The notes: a model not told the origin generated them from the letters alone. A stretch of 17,986 nucleotides of DNA from an uncultured Clostridia bacterium (GCA_934154515.1 CAKPGD010000023.1:1-17986); one strand, 5' to 3'; positions 1 through 5,537 are shown, numbered from the stretch's first letter. A program made the numbers and translations.

Positions 1-134
1 GATGTACACATATTAAAGAAGAAAATTGTGGAGTAAAAAAAGCTTTAGAAGAAGGTAAAATAAATAAACAAAGGTATGAAAGATTTTGTAAAATTTATTT
101 GGAATTAAAAGAAAAGGAGGCACACAAATGGTAG
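1..134 (+). CDS. rsgA: Ribosome small-subunit GTPase RsgA, C-terminal end (partial)
   Basis: Only the last 43 codons are present, read in the frame that starts at base 3; the 5' part lies outside the window. The visible residues begin CTHIKEENCGVKKALEEG and continue KINKQRYERFCKIY. This is the C-terminal zinc-binding end of RsgA/YloQ, where a CxH...C pattern is followed by a helix with an RY motif. RsgA is a circularly permuted GTPase that helps mature the 30S ribosomal subunit. The stop codon TAG at 132-134 lies inside the next gene: the two overlap by 7 bases, so rsgA and rpe are probably translationally coupled in one operon. The adjacency of rsgA and rpe is the same as in Bacillus subtilis. 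Identification rests on a short stretch plus synteny. Confidence 0.82.
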   Translation, partial: CTHIKEENCGVKKALEEGKINKQRYERFCKIYLELKEKEAHKW

Positions 135-784
135 AAGTAGCAACATCACTTTTAAGTGTAGAAAATGAAAAAATTATAAAAACAATATATGATTTAGAGG
201 TGGCAAAAACAGACTATTTTCATATAGACGTTATGGATGGTAAATTTGTAGAAAATGATACAACAGAAAAAATGAGAAAATATACAGAATATGTTAAAAG
301 TGTTAGCAACACCCCAATAGATGTACATTTAATGGTAAATGATGTTAAATCATATGTAGATTCATACTTAAGTATGGATGTTAATTGTATTACATTTCAT
401 ATAGAAGCAATGAAAAGTGAACAAAAAATAGCAGAAATGATAAAATATATAAAAGAAAATAATTGTAAGGTAGGGCTTGCAATTAGTCCTAAAACTCCAA
501 TAGAAGAAATATATGAATATATTCCTTTTATTCATAAAGTTATAGTAATGACAGTGGAACCAGGAAAAGGTGGTCAAGAATTAATAAAAGAAACATTAAA
601 TAAAATATTTGAATTAAATAAGTTTGTATATGAAAATGGATATGACATAGACATAGAAGCAGATGGTGGAATAAACAATGAAAATGCAAAAGATGTAATA
701 AATGCAGGAGCAGAAATATTAGTTGCGGGTACATATATAATTAATTCTGAAAATTATAAAGAACAAATAGAAAAACTAAAATAA
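128..784 (+). CDS. rpe: Ribulose-phosphate 3-epimerase
   Basis: Cytosolic TIM-barrel enzyme that interconverts ribulose 5-phosphate and xylulose 5-phosphate in the pentose phosphate pathway. At 218 aa it has the usual family length. The metal-site and catalytic motifs are visible: Ser10, HIDVMDG (H32, D34, D37), DVHLM with H67, the phosphate-loop strand VMTVEPGKGGQ and the second catalytic aspartate in EADGGINNENA. The VAGTYI segment near the end is the second phosphate-binding loop. The family's usual N-terminal PSILS reads TSLLS here. The start is set by AAAAGGAGG at 112-120, and the gene overlaps the rsgA stop. The stop codon sits inside a short imperfect tandem repeat (766-850), so the extreme C-terminus may have been altered by repeat slippage. 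Confidence 0.95.
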   Translation: MVEVATSLLSVENEKIIKTIYDLEVAKTDYFHIDVMDGKFVENDTTEKMRKYTEYVKSVSNTPIDVHLMVNDVKSYVDSYLSMDVNCITFHIEAMKSEQKIAEMIKYIKENNCKVGLAISPKTPIEEIYEYIPFIHKVIVMTVEPGKGGQELIKETLNKIFELNKFVYENGYDIDIEADGGINNENAKDVINAGAEILVAGTYIINSENYKEQIEKLK

Positions 785-850
785 AGAAGTAAAAATAGAG
801 ATAATAGAAAAACTAAAATAAAAAGTAAAAACAGAATAATAGAAAAATAA
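766..850 (+). repeat. Imperfect tandem repeat spanning the rpe stop codon
   Basis: Two units of 37 and 35 bases, starting at 766 and 803, share AATAGAAAAACTAAAATAA, and a truncated third copy begins at 838. The first unit holds the last codons and stop of rpe (E-K-L-K-stop), so the repeat has duplicated the end of the gene into the 3' flank. The stretch is almost free of C on the plus strand. Confidence 0.75.
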
Positions 851-881
851 TTAAATTAATAACATATAATAAAGATATAAC

Positions 882-915
882 AAAAAAAGCTTATCATTAA
901 AGACAAGCTTTTTTT
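882..915. terminator. Bidirectional terminator between rpe and the minus-strand membrane protein gene
   Basis: A stem A7-GCTT (882-892) pairs with AAGC-T7 (905-915), with one mismatch extending it by TC/GA around the loop. U-runs result on both strands, so it can end rpe on the plus strand and the convergent gene on the minus strand. Confidence 0.85.
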
Positions 916-943
916 AGTGAATATTTATTTGTTTTTTTTCTTA

Positions 944-2134
944 TTATTCTTCAGTTTTTACTTCAACAGTTTCTGAAGTTTTTTCTTTGAATATTAAATT
1001 AAATACTAAAGAACCAATTCCGAATAATGAAGTTAATATACCGATTAACCATCCAATATAAGGAATTTGACTTAGAAGCCATAATACTAAAGCAACTATT
1101 AAGCAAGAAACAACATATAATGATTTCTTGTTCCATTTTACTAATTTAGCAAATAGTGAACCAAAGTATACACTAGCAAATGCAAGTCCTGACATACAGA
1201 TAACTACAAATAACATAGTTAATGCAGCAAATATATTTAAGAATACACCGCTAAATAAAAGTATACAAAGAACAATAATAGAAACTATTGCTGTTAAAAT
1301 TCCAACACCTAAAGAAATGAAAGATTTTTTAGTATCCATTTTAGTTACTTTATCTACAAATTTTGGTGCAAGCCATATTGCTAAAAGAACTACAACAAGT
1401 ACATAAAATAAAGCGTTTACTCCTTTTATTATATAAGAAGAAATGATTTCTCCAACATTTTTTTCTTCAGAAGTTTCTTGATTAAATTTAACTTCTCCTT
1501 GAATAGCTCCATCTGGAATATTAAATTCTGAAGTAGAAGAATATTCTAAATTTCCACCAATTACAGTTCCGTTATCAGTGTTAAGGTTAAGTTGAGAAGT
1601 AGTTATGTAAGCATTTCTTCTAACTTTTCCGCTTAAATCGATAATATTTGCAGCAACTCTCATATCTCTATAGACATAGCCATCTTCACCTAAAGTAAAG
1701 CTATCTGCTACACCATAAACATCATAAACTATACCATTTATAACAAGTTTATTTGCTACTACAAACAAGTTGCTATAAACATATCCGCCATCTATTGTAA
1801 CTTTATCAGCAAATACAAATGTATCTCCACCAATTTCACCAGAAATTGTGATATCTTTTCCCATTAAAAAAGCATTTCCATCTATTATACCATCAACAGT
1901 AAAAGTGTCACCCCATTTGTATAAATCTGAATTTGTCCAATTACTAGTTGAATTATCAGAAGTTGTTGTTTCATTTCCTCCTTCAGAAATAGGAGTAGTT
2001 TCGTATTCAGAAGAAGTATTAACAACTTGATCATTACTAGTAAGACTTGTTACTTCTGCTGCAAAGCTTAATGTAGAAAATAACATTATAATAGCAACTG
2101 CTAGAACTAAAACTTTTAATTTGTTTTTTTTCAT
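944..2134 (-). CDS. Exported bactofilin-like beta-repeat protein with C-terminal membrane segments
   Basis: Predicted 396 aa. I start it at the ATG at 2134 because AAAGGAGGT lies just upstream; a longer reading frame to 2185 has no ribosome binding site and runs into the promoter. Order of parts: signal peptide (about 1-25, MKKNKLKVLVLAVAIIMLF then LSFA before AE), a Ser/Thr/Asn-rich linker (about 27-70), short beta-helix-like repeats of the bactofilin/polymer-forming type (about 72-215, with recurring V/I-DG-x-V/I patterns such as ITISGEIGG and VTIDGGYV), and about five hydrophobic segments (about 235-380), then a charged KEKTSE tail. The repeat domain should sit outside the membrane and the tail inside. 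I do not recognise a named gene; a role as an envelope scaffold is inference. It interrupts the usual rpe-spoVM neighbourhood. Confidence 0.75.
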   Translation of the reverse strand: MKKNKLKVLVLAVAIIMLFSTLSFAAEVTSLTSNDQVVNTSSEYETTPISEGGNETTTSDNSTSNWTNSDLYKWGDTFTVDGIIDGNAFLMGKDITISGEIGGDTFVFADKVTIDGGYVYSNLFVVANKLVINGIVYDVYGVADSFTLGEDGYVYRDMRVAANIIDLSGKVRRNAYITTSQLNLNTDNGTVIGGNLEYSSTSEFNIPDGAIQGEVKFNQETSEEKNVGEIISSYIIKGVNALFYVLVVVLLAIWLAPKFVDKVTKMDTKKSFISLGVGILTAIVSIIVLCILLFSGVFLNIFAALTMLFVVICMSGLAFASVYFGSLFAKLVKWNKKSLYVVSCLIVALVLWLLSQIPYIGWLIGILTSLFGIGSLVFNLIFKEKTSETVEVKTEE

Positions 2135-2164
2135 ATAAAAACCTCCTTTATAATTTATGTAATA

Positions 2165-2193
2165 AATATATAACGTAATTTGCAAAAAGTCAA
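2165..2193 (-). promoter_or_regulatory. Sigma-A-type promoter of the bactofilin-like gene
   Basis: On the minus strand, TTGACT (2188-2193) and TATATT (2165-2170) are separated by exactly 17 bases. The start codon lies about 30 bases downstream, after AAAGGAGGT. Confidence 0.75.
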
Positions 2194-2195
2194 TA

Positions 2196-2219
2196 AAAAT
2201 AAGCCTAAAAGCTTATTTT
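2196..2219 (-). terminator. Terminator of nth
   Basis: A 9-bp stem AAAATAAGC / GCTTATTTT with a 6-base loop is followed on the minus strand by a T-rich run. It lies after the nth stop and just before the promoter of the next minus-strand gene, so the two genes are separate transcription units. Confidence 0.65.
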
Positions 2220-2245
2220 CTACCATATTCGATTTAGATTATTAA

Positions 2246-2893
2246 CTAATATGTGTTTTTAATAGATTTTTTGTAATAGTTGCAATATTTATTTATAAGA
2301 CAAATGTCACACTTAGGATTTCTGGCTGTGCAAGTATTTCGACCATGCCAAATTAAAATATGGTTCATATCTTTATAATATTCTTTAGGAATGCTTTTTA
2401 ATAAATCTTGTTCAATTTTTTCAGGCTCTTTTTCTTTAGAAAATCCAATCTTATTAGAAATGCGCTTACAGTGTGTGTCAACTGCTATACCTTGTGGATT
2501 ATTAAATGCTTCTAACATTACAACATTTGCAGTTTTTCTTCCAACACCAGGTAAAGACATTAAATCTTCCATATTATCAGGAACTTTTCCATTATATTTT
2601 GTACAAATTATTTGTGCAGTTTGAATTATATTTTTAGCTTTATTTTTATAAAATCCGCAAGGATGAATGTAATTTTCTAAAACATTAATATCCATATTTG
2701 CAAAGTCTTCTGGAGTTGAATATTTAGCAAATAATGCAGGAGTTGTTTTATTTACCCTTTCATCAGTGCATTGTGCAGAAAGTATTACAGCAACCAACAT
2801 TTCGAAAGGAGTTGTAAAGTCTAATGAACATTTTGCATCTGGATAAGTTTCTTTTAAAATTTTTATAATATCTAAAACATCTTGTTTTTTCAT
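2246..2893 (-). CDS. nth: Endonuclease III (DNA glycosylase/AP lyase)
   Basis: Base-excision repair enzyme that removes oxidised pyrimidines and cleaves the abasic site. At 215 aa it has the normal family size. The helix-hairpin-helix is LPGVGRKTANVV with catalytic Lys120, followed by the catalytic aspartate in GIAVDTHCKR (D139). The C-terminal iron-sulphur site is complete: C188-x6-C195-x2-C198-x5-C204. The ATG at 2893 is preceded by GGAGG with a rather long 12-base spacing; no better in-frame start is present. A weak promoter (TTGTAA-N17-TATTAA) can be read upstream on the minus strand. The gene is divergent from the small membrane gene and spoVM. Confidence 0.96.
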   Translation of the reverse strand: MKKQDVLDIIKILKETYPDAKCSLDFTTPFEMLVAVILSAQCTDERVNKTTPALFAKYSTPEDFANMDINVLENYIHPCGFYKNKAKNIIQTAQIICTKYNGKVPDNMEDLMSLPGVGRKTANVVMLEAFNNPQGIAVDTHCKRISNKIGFSKEKEPEKIEQDLLKSIPKEYYKDMNHILIWHGRNTCTARNPKCDICLINKYCNYYKKSIKNTY

Positions 2894-2916
2894 TTTATTA
2901 TATAACCTCCAATTAT

Positions 2917-2954
2917 TAATGTAAGTAAATCATAGTAATAAACTAATGTAAGTA
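2917..2954. repeat. Pair of 11-bp direct repeats between nth and the spoVM operon
   Basis: TAATGTAAGTA occurs at 2917-2927 and again at 2944-2954, with 16 bases between copies. It lies in the divergent intergenic region, so it could be an operator pair or a small duplication; no known site is recognised. Confidence 0.4.
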
Positions 2955-3044
2955 TATTAATAGCATAAAAACTACAATTTTACAATATTAAGTAACCAAA
3001 ACTAAAAGAAAAAAATATAATATAAATAAAGGAGGTAATATATT

Positions 3045-3194
3045 ATGTTTAGACTCTTAAGAAGGACAATAGGTGTATGTTTAATAGGTTTAGGACTTGG
3101 TGTTTTATTAGTATTATTGCTTCCTATAACAGGATGGTTGTTTTTGATAGGAATAGCAATATTAGCAATAGGAATAATGTGGCTGTTTTGCTAA
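3045..3194 (+). CDS. Small two-segment membrane protein upstream of spoVM
   Basis: A 49-aa gene with a strong ribosome binding site (AAAGGAGGT at 3028-3036, 8 bases before ATG). The product starts MFRLLRRTIG, a positively charged head, and then has two hydrophobic stretches around a turn, LLLPITGWLFLIG, ending MWLFC. The layout suggests a hairpin membrane protein, loosely reminiscent of small proteins with a LLLPGPGW-type turn, but I cannot name the family. It lies 24 bases upstream of spoVM on the same strand, so the two are probably co-transcribed and it may be expressed during sporulation (inference from position only). Confidence 0.7.
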   Translation: MFRLLRRTIGVCLIGLGLGVLLVLLLPITGWLFLIGIAILAIGIMWLFC

Positions 3195-3218
3195 TTATAA
3201 AAAAGGAGAGTGGTAAGT

Positions 3219-3293
3219 ATGACGATAGTAGTAAAAAAGGTACCAAAATTTTTAAGAGGAATTGTTAAATTGATATTTGGAATTAAAGAATAA
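3219..3293 (+). CDS. spoVM: Stage V sporulation protein M (SpoVM), 24-aa membrane-curvature peptide
   Basis: A 24-codon gene with AAAAGGAGAG upstream, easily missed because of its size. The product contains KKVPKFLRGIVKLIFGIK. Without gaps it aligns with Bacillus subtilis SpoVM, sharing Lys7, Pro9, Lys10, Phe11, Leu12, Gly14, Ile15, Val16 and Gly21. In the family, SpoVM is an amphipathic helix that lies flat on the convex outer forespore membrane, and Pro9 is important for recognising curvature; with SpoIVA it starts spore coat assembly in the mother cell. Context agrees: B. subtilis spoVM sits between the rsgA-rpe region and rpmB, as here. A sigma-E promoter would be expected; upstream I see only a weak candidate (ATATT at 2953-2957 and TACAAT at 2972-2977, with spacing shorter than the consensus). 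Confidence 0.9.
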   Translation: MTIVVKKVPKFLRGIVKLIFGIKE

Positions 3294-3457
3294 TACATAA
3301 GAATAAGACTAATTATAAGAAAAGTAAAAAATAATAGAAATAGAAGAAATAAATAAAAGAAATAAAGGAAAGAAATAAAGAAAAATGAGATAGAGATAAG
3401 AATAATACAGAAAAAGATGAAAAATAAGATAAAAATAATGCAAAAAATTAATAATAA
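3294..3457 (+). other. Purine-rich, low-complexity 3' region after spoVM
   Basis: About 160 bases made almost only of A, G and T with very few C on the plus strand, built of degenerate GAAATAAA/AGATAAGA-type words. I see no reading frame with a ribosome binding site and no stable hairpin until the terminator at 3458. Confidence 0.6.
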
Positions 3458-3516
3458 AAATAAAATAGGTCAAATCAAATGAACTGTGTATTCATCTGAT
3501 TTGACCTATTTTATTT
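3458..3516. terminator. Very long (26-bp) terminator hairpin between spoVM and rpmB
   Basis: Arms 3458-3483 and 3491-3516 are complementary over 26 bases around a 7-base loop, with flanking A and T runs on both sides. The single imperfect position is an A-C mismatch on the plus strand but a G-U wobble on the minus strand, so the hairpin is fully paired in the rpmB transcript. It is placed to stop transcription from both convergent sides. Confidence 0.85.
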
Positions 3517-3581
3517 ATTACTATTTCTTAAGAAATCTAATACCAAAGTAGTATGCATCCTACTTATTATATTTTTATTAA

Positions 3582-3779
3582 TTAAGCTCTGTTTACTTTT
3601 CCAGAACGTAAGCATTTAGCACATACAGATATTCTTTTTGGTTGTCCATCTACTATAGCTTTAACTGTTCTTAAATTTGGTTTGAAAGTTCTAGTAGCTC
3701 TTCTACTAACGTGAGAACGAGCAATACTAATTTGATTTCCATGAGATAGTGTCTTTTCGCAAATTTCACATTTTGCCAT
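3582..3779 (-). CDS. rpmB: Large-subunit ribosomal protein bL28, zinc-binding form
   Basis: 65-aa structural protein of the 50S subunit. The start is the ATG at 3779, since AGGAGGT precedes it with normal spacing; a GTG three codons upstream overlaps that site and is rejected. The protein begins MAKCEICEK and ends SGKVNRA, with the conserved RTFKPNLRTVK and VDGQPKRI core. Two CxxC pairs (C4/C7 and C53/C56) make this the zinc-ribbon form, unlike the cysteine-free L28 of B. subtilis. It is inverted relative to spoVM and divergent from the OLE RNA, with its own promoter. Confidence 0.96.
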   Translation of the reverse strand: MAKCEICEKTLSHGNQISIARSHVSRRATRTFKPNLRTVKAIVDGQPKRISVCAKCLRSGKVNRA

Positions 3780-3823
3780 TTTTAGCACCTCCTATAAGTT
3801 TTTTGTAAAATCGACTAATAAAT

Positions 3824-3852
3824 ATAATAGCACATATTAACTATAATTTCAA
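3824..3852 (-). promoter_or_regulatory. Promoter of rpmB
   Basis: On the minus strand, TTGAAA (3847-3852) and TATTAT (3824-3829) are separated by 17 bases, about 45 bases upstream of the rpmB start codon. Confidence 0.7.
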
Positions 3853-3892
3853 GGACTTTTTGCAAATTTTTTGCTACTTTCTATTAAAAAAC

Positions 3893-3920
3893 TTGAAAAA
3901 TATCAAAAATATGGTATAAT
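3893..3920 (+). promoter_or_regulatory. Promoter of the OLE-like RNA
   Basis: TTGAAA (3893-3898), a 16-base spacer and a perfect TATAAT (3915-3920). The predicted transcription start, about 3927, coincides with the first base of the RNA's closing stem (3927-3935), which supports both calls. Confidence 0.8.
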
Positions 3921-3926
3921 TATAAG

Positions 3927-4545
3927 CGATGGTGCATTATTCTAGTAGCATACATCTATTGCGAGGGTGGGGCTAAAAATCCACTAAAGGGCACATCGTT
4001 GAAGTTTCTTGTATATGCGCGGAATGCCAGTTTTGTGTGTATGCAGGGAGTAAAGAATTTAGGGTAATATATAATGGCATATATGTGATTCCCTATTTTC
4101 GCGGAGACTTAAGTGTATTCTTTATACAGGAAACTGCTTAAGTGTAACCTATGTTGAATGCCAAGACATAAAATGCATAGTGTAGCCTGTTTTGAGTGAA
4201 GATATCGGGATTAGCTTAGTCAGAAATTTAGGTTTGGCCAAATTCTAAATTTCTCAAATTTTAACAATTTATAGGTTATGAAATTATATTTGCAAAAAAG
4301 ACTAGCAATAGAATAAGTATGCATAAGGAAAACTTCTAGAATGTTTGCTTTAATCTATAAGCAGGAAAGTCTATGGATTGAGGTGCGGATTTGAGTGGCG
4401 ATCTGGTTTCTATCTATTACATATTATCGTAGTAGGAGATATTTTCTTTAAACGGAAACGGCTAAGCAGTAATGCTTAGGAGAAAATAGAGAAATTCTTC
4501 TAGACCTAAACCGTAAAATTTACTTAGACTTTTACCATCTAAAAA
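3927..4545 (+). ncRNA. ole: Large structured RNA, probable OLE RNA (ornate, large, extremophilic)
   Basis: About 620 non-coding bases, clearly richer in G and C than the flanks, with many hairpins: closing stem CGATG(G)TGC 3927-3935 / GCACATCG 3991-3998; GTGG/CCAC 3967-3984; ACTTAAG/CTTAAGT 4107-4143; a 10-bp stem AGAAATTTAG/CTAAATTTCT 4222-4254; CTATTAC/GTAGTAG 4414-4435; TATTTTCT/AGAAAATA 4440-4488 enclosing CTAAGCA-GTAA-TGCTTAG 4462-4479 with a GNRA-type loop. In known genomes OLE RNA is about 600 nt and is encoded next to oapA, whose protein binds it at the membrane; it is linked there to alcohol, cold and magnesium stress tolerance. The call rests on length, structure, an own promoter and the oapA homologue downstream, not on an alignment. 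The 3' end is approximate: no terminator separates it from oapA, so co-transcription and processing are likely. Confidence 0.8.
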
Positions 4546-4618
4546 ATTTTAAACAAAAATACCTTTAAAATATTAAAAGGTAAGAGTATCTAATAATATA
4601 AAAGGAGCAATATTAAAA

Positions 4619-5173
4619 ATGTCAAAAAAAGAAAAAAGTAAAAAAGAAGATTCAGACCTGAAGTGGTTTATAACAGTGTTTATAACTACTTTTATTTTAT
4701 CAATAGTATTCTCATATATATCAACAAATGCTATATCAGCATTAGAATTATTTCCTGCAATATTGATACTAATTTTAACAATATTTATAGGAATCATATT
4801 TGATATAATAGGTGTTGCAGTCACAGTTGCAAAAGAAGAAGAACTTCATGCAAAAGCAAGTAAAAAAGTAGAAGGTGCGAAAACATCAATTAAACTTATA
4901 CGAAACTCATCAAGAGTTGCTAATATTTGTGCAGATGTTATAGGAGATATATGTGGAGTATTAAGCGGTTCAATAGCAGCTTTAATAACAATAAAGATAA
5001 CAGAAAGATTTGAATTAACTTTTAACTTACAATTTATAATAAGTGCAATTGTAGCATCTCTTACAGTTGGAGGAAAGGCAATAGGAAAAGGAATAGCGAA
5101 GAGAAATTCTACAAAAATTGTACATATGGTAGGAATAATATTAGGAAAATTTAATTTTAAAGAAAGAGCATAA
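4619..5173 (+). CDS. oapA: OLE-associated membrane protein OapA
   Basis: 184-aa (about 20 kDa) integral membrane protein, matching the size of OapA, the RNA-binding partner of OLE RNA. It has a charged Lys/Glu N-terminus (1-15), hydrophobic segments at about 16-34, 44-70, 111-126 and 138-152, and a basic cytosolic stretch between. Characteristic stretches are FDIIGVAVTVAKEEELHAKA (61-80), KKVEGAK, IRNSSRVANICADVIGDICG (94-113) and LTVGGKAIGKGIA. The DxxxD motif known from OapA is present as D106-VIG-D110. The start codon follows AAAAGGAGC. The gene begins about 70 bases after the structured RNA on the same strand. The call is from remembered family features and context; the start is well supported. 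Confidence 0.85.
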   Translation: MSKKEKSKKEDSDLKWFITVFITTFILSIVFSYISTNAISALELFPAILILILTIFIGIIFDIIGVAVTVAKEEELHAKASKKVEGAKTSIKLIRNSSRVANICADVIGDICGVLSGSIAALITIKITERFELTFNLQFIISAIVASLTVGGKAIGKGIAKRNSTKIVHMVGIILGKFNFKERA

Positions 5174-5188
5174 GTTCTTTCTTTTTTT
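5159..5188 (+). terminator. Terminator overlapping the end of oapA
   Basis: AAAGAAAGA (5159-5167) pairs with TCTTTCTTT (5176-5184), followed by further T to 5188. The left arm lies within the last codons and the loop holds the stop codon, so ribosomes finishing oapA would cover half of the hairpin. Confidence 0.75.
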
Positions 5189-5234
5189 AGTGAATAATAA
5201 AAAACAAAAATTTGTAAAAAAGTTAAGTGTTCGC

Positions 5235-5263
5235 TTGTTTTTTTAAATCTAATGTTATATAGT
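5235..5263 (+). promoter_or_regulatory. Promoter of the small hydrophobic toxin-like gene
   Basis: TTGTTT (5235-5240), a 17-base spacer and TATAGT (5258-5263). It is weaker than the antisense promoter, and its -10 region and downstream leader resemble that promoter in inverted orientation. Confidence 0.55.
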
Positions 5264-5300
5264 AAGTAACATAGAAAATGAGAATAAGCAGATGTGGTTT

Positions 5301-5321
5301 GCCTCTTTAAGGAGGTGAGGC
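5301..5321 (+). promoter_or_regulatory. Hairpin holding the toxin ribosome binding site
   Basis: GCCTC (5301-5305) pairs with GAGGC (5317-5321), placing the very strong AAGGAGGT (5309-5316) in the loop. An alternative pairing, CCTC with GAGG at 5312-5315, would sequester the site directly. Such sequestration is typical of type I toxin mRNAs. Confidence 0.55.
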
Positions 5322-5323
5322 GT

Positions 5324-5443
5324 GTGATAGAACAAAATTTATTAACAATTATATACATATTATATTATGCACTTGTTGGAATAACTATCATTACGTTTGC
5401 CTTGGTTATAATTATAGTTATAGTCATAAGCAAACAAAAATAA
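5324..5443 (+). CDS. 39-aa hydrophobic peptide, probable type I toxin
   Basis: A GTG start follows AAGGAGGT by 7 bases. The peptide begins MIEQNLLTIIYILYYALVG; residues 6-35 are almost entirely Ile, Leu, Val, Thr and Tyr, and it ends with the positive tail SKQK. A single membrane-spanning helix of this length with a short charged tail is the usual form of type I toxins (holin-like/BsrG-like small peptides of Firmicutes), though I cannot assign a specific family. The stop lies 7 bases before a bidirectional terminator, and a convergent antisense RNA starts just beyond it, as in known type I toxin-antitoxin loci with overlapping 3' ends. The predicted mRNA is about 220 nt. Toxicity is inference; the coding region could alternatively be a small membrane protein of other function. 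Confidence 0.65.
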   Translation: MIEQNLLTIIYILYYALVGITIITFALVIIIVIVISKQK

Positions 5444-5448
5444 ACCAA

Positions 5449-5533
5449 TAAAAAAACACATCTGTAACTTCCAGGTTCGATGTGTTTTTTCATATCACTT
5501 GGCAAACCACGTTTGTGGTTTCTCATTTTCTAT
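5449..5533 (-). ncRNA. Antisense RNA, probable type I antitoxin
   Basis: Predicted transcript of about 85 nt, starting near 5531-5533 from a perfect consensus promoter and ending at the shared terminator. Its first part folds as AAACCAC-AAAC-GTGGTTT (minus strand of 5504-5521), and its second part is the terminator hairpin, fully complementary to the toxin mRNA 3' end. In addition, its AAACCAC can pair with GTGGTTT at 5294-5300 in the toxin leader, next to the hairpin that holds the ribosome binding site. It contains no coding frame with a ribosome binding site. Confidence 0.6.
5451..5490. terminator. Shared bidirectional terminator of toxin mRNA and antisense RNA
   Basis: A perfect 12-bp stem, AAAAAACACATC (5451-5462) with GATGTGTTTTTT (5479-5490), around a 16-base loop; T-runs result on both strands. 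The two transcripts would be complementary across this whole element. Confidence 0.9.
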
Positions 5534-5537
5534 ACTT

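Larger units (their letters stand above)
5271..5533. repeat. 33-base inverted repeats flanking the toxin-like cassette
   Basis: The left arm 5271-5303 and the right arm 5501-5533 are reverse complements over the outer 14 bases (ATAGAAAATGAGAA) and inner 10 bases (GTGGTTTGCC), with 9 unmatched bases between. Similarity continues outward into the -10 boxes of the two promoters. The arms are thus the leaders of two facing transcripts. Confidence 0.9.

Noticed and set aside
2135..2185. 17-residue N-terminal extension of the bactofilin-like protein
   Set aside because: It covers the -10 box and the GGAGG of the shorter start, and would hide the signal peptide.
3077..3268. 63-aa plus-strand reading frame across the small membrane gene and spoVM
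   Set aside because: It is out of frame with two smaller genes that both have good ribosome binding sites, and has none itself.
3294..3457. CRISPR-like or satellite repeat array in the purine-rich stretch
   Set aside because: There is no fixed unit length and no spacers; it is degenerate low-complexity sequence.
3927..4545. RNase P RNA (a GGAAAGTCTATGG stretch resembles its conserved GAGGAAAGTCC) or tmRNA
   Set aside because: The stretch lies about 440 bases into the RNA, the other conserved RNase P blocks (for example ACAGAA) are missing, and no tRNA-like ends or tag frame for tmRNA are present. Length and the oapA neighbour fit OLE better.
4561..4581. Terminator at the end of the OLE-like RNA
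   Set aside because: ACCTTT/AAAGGT can pair, but the stem is only 6 bp and no T-run follows, so I leave the RNA and oapA joined.
4846..5358. 170-aa minus-strand reading frame opposite oapA
   Set aside because: Shadow of oapA and the toxin region; it crosses a terminator and has no ribosome binding site.
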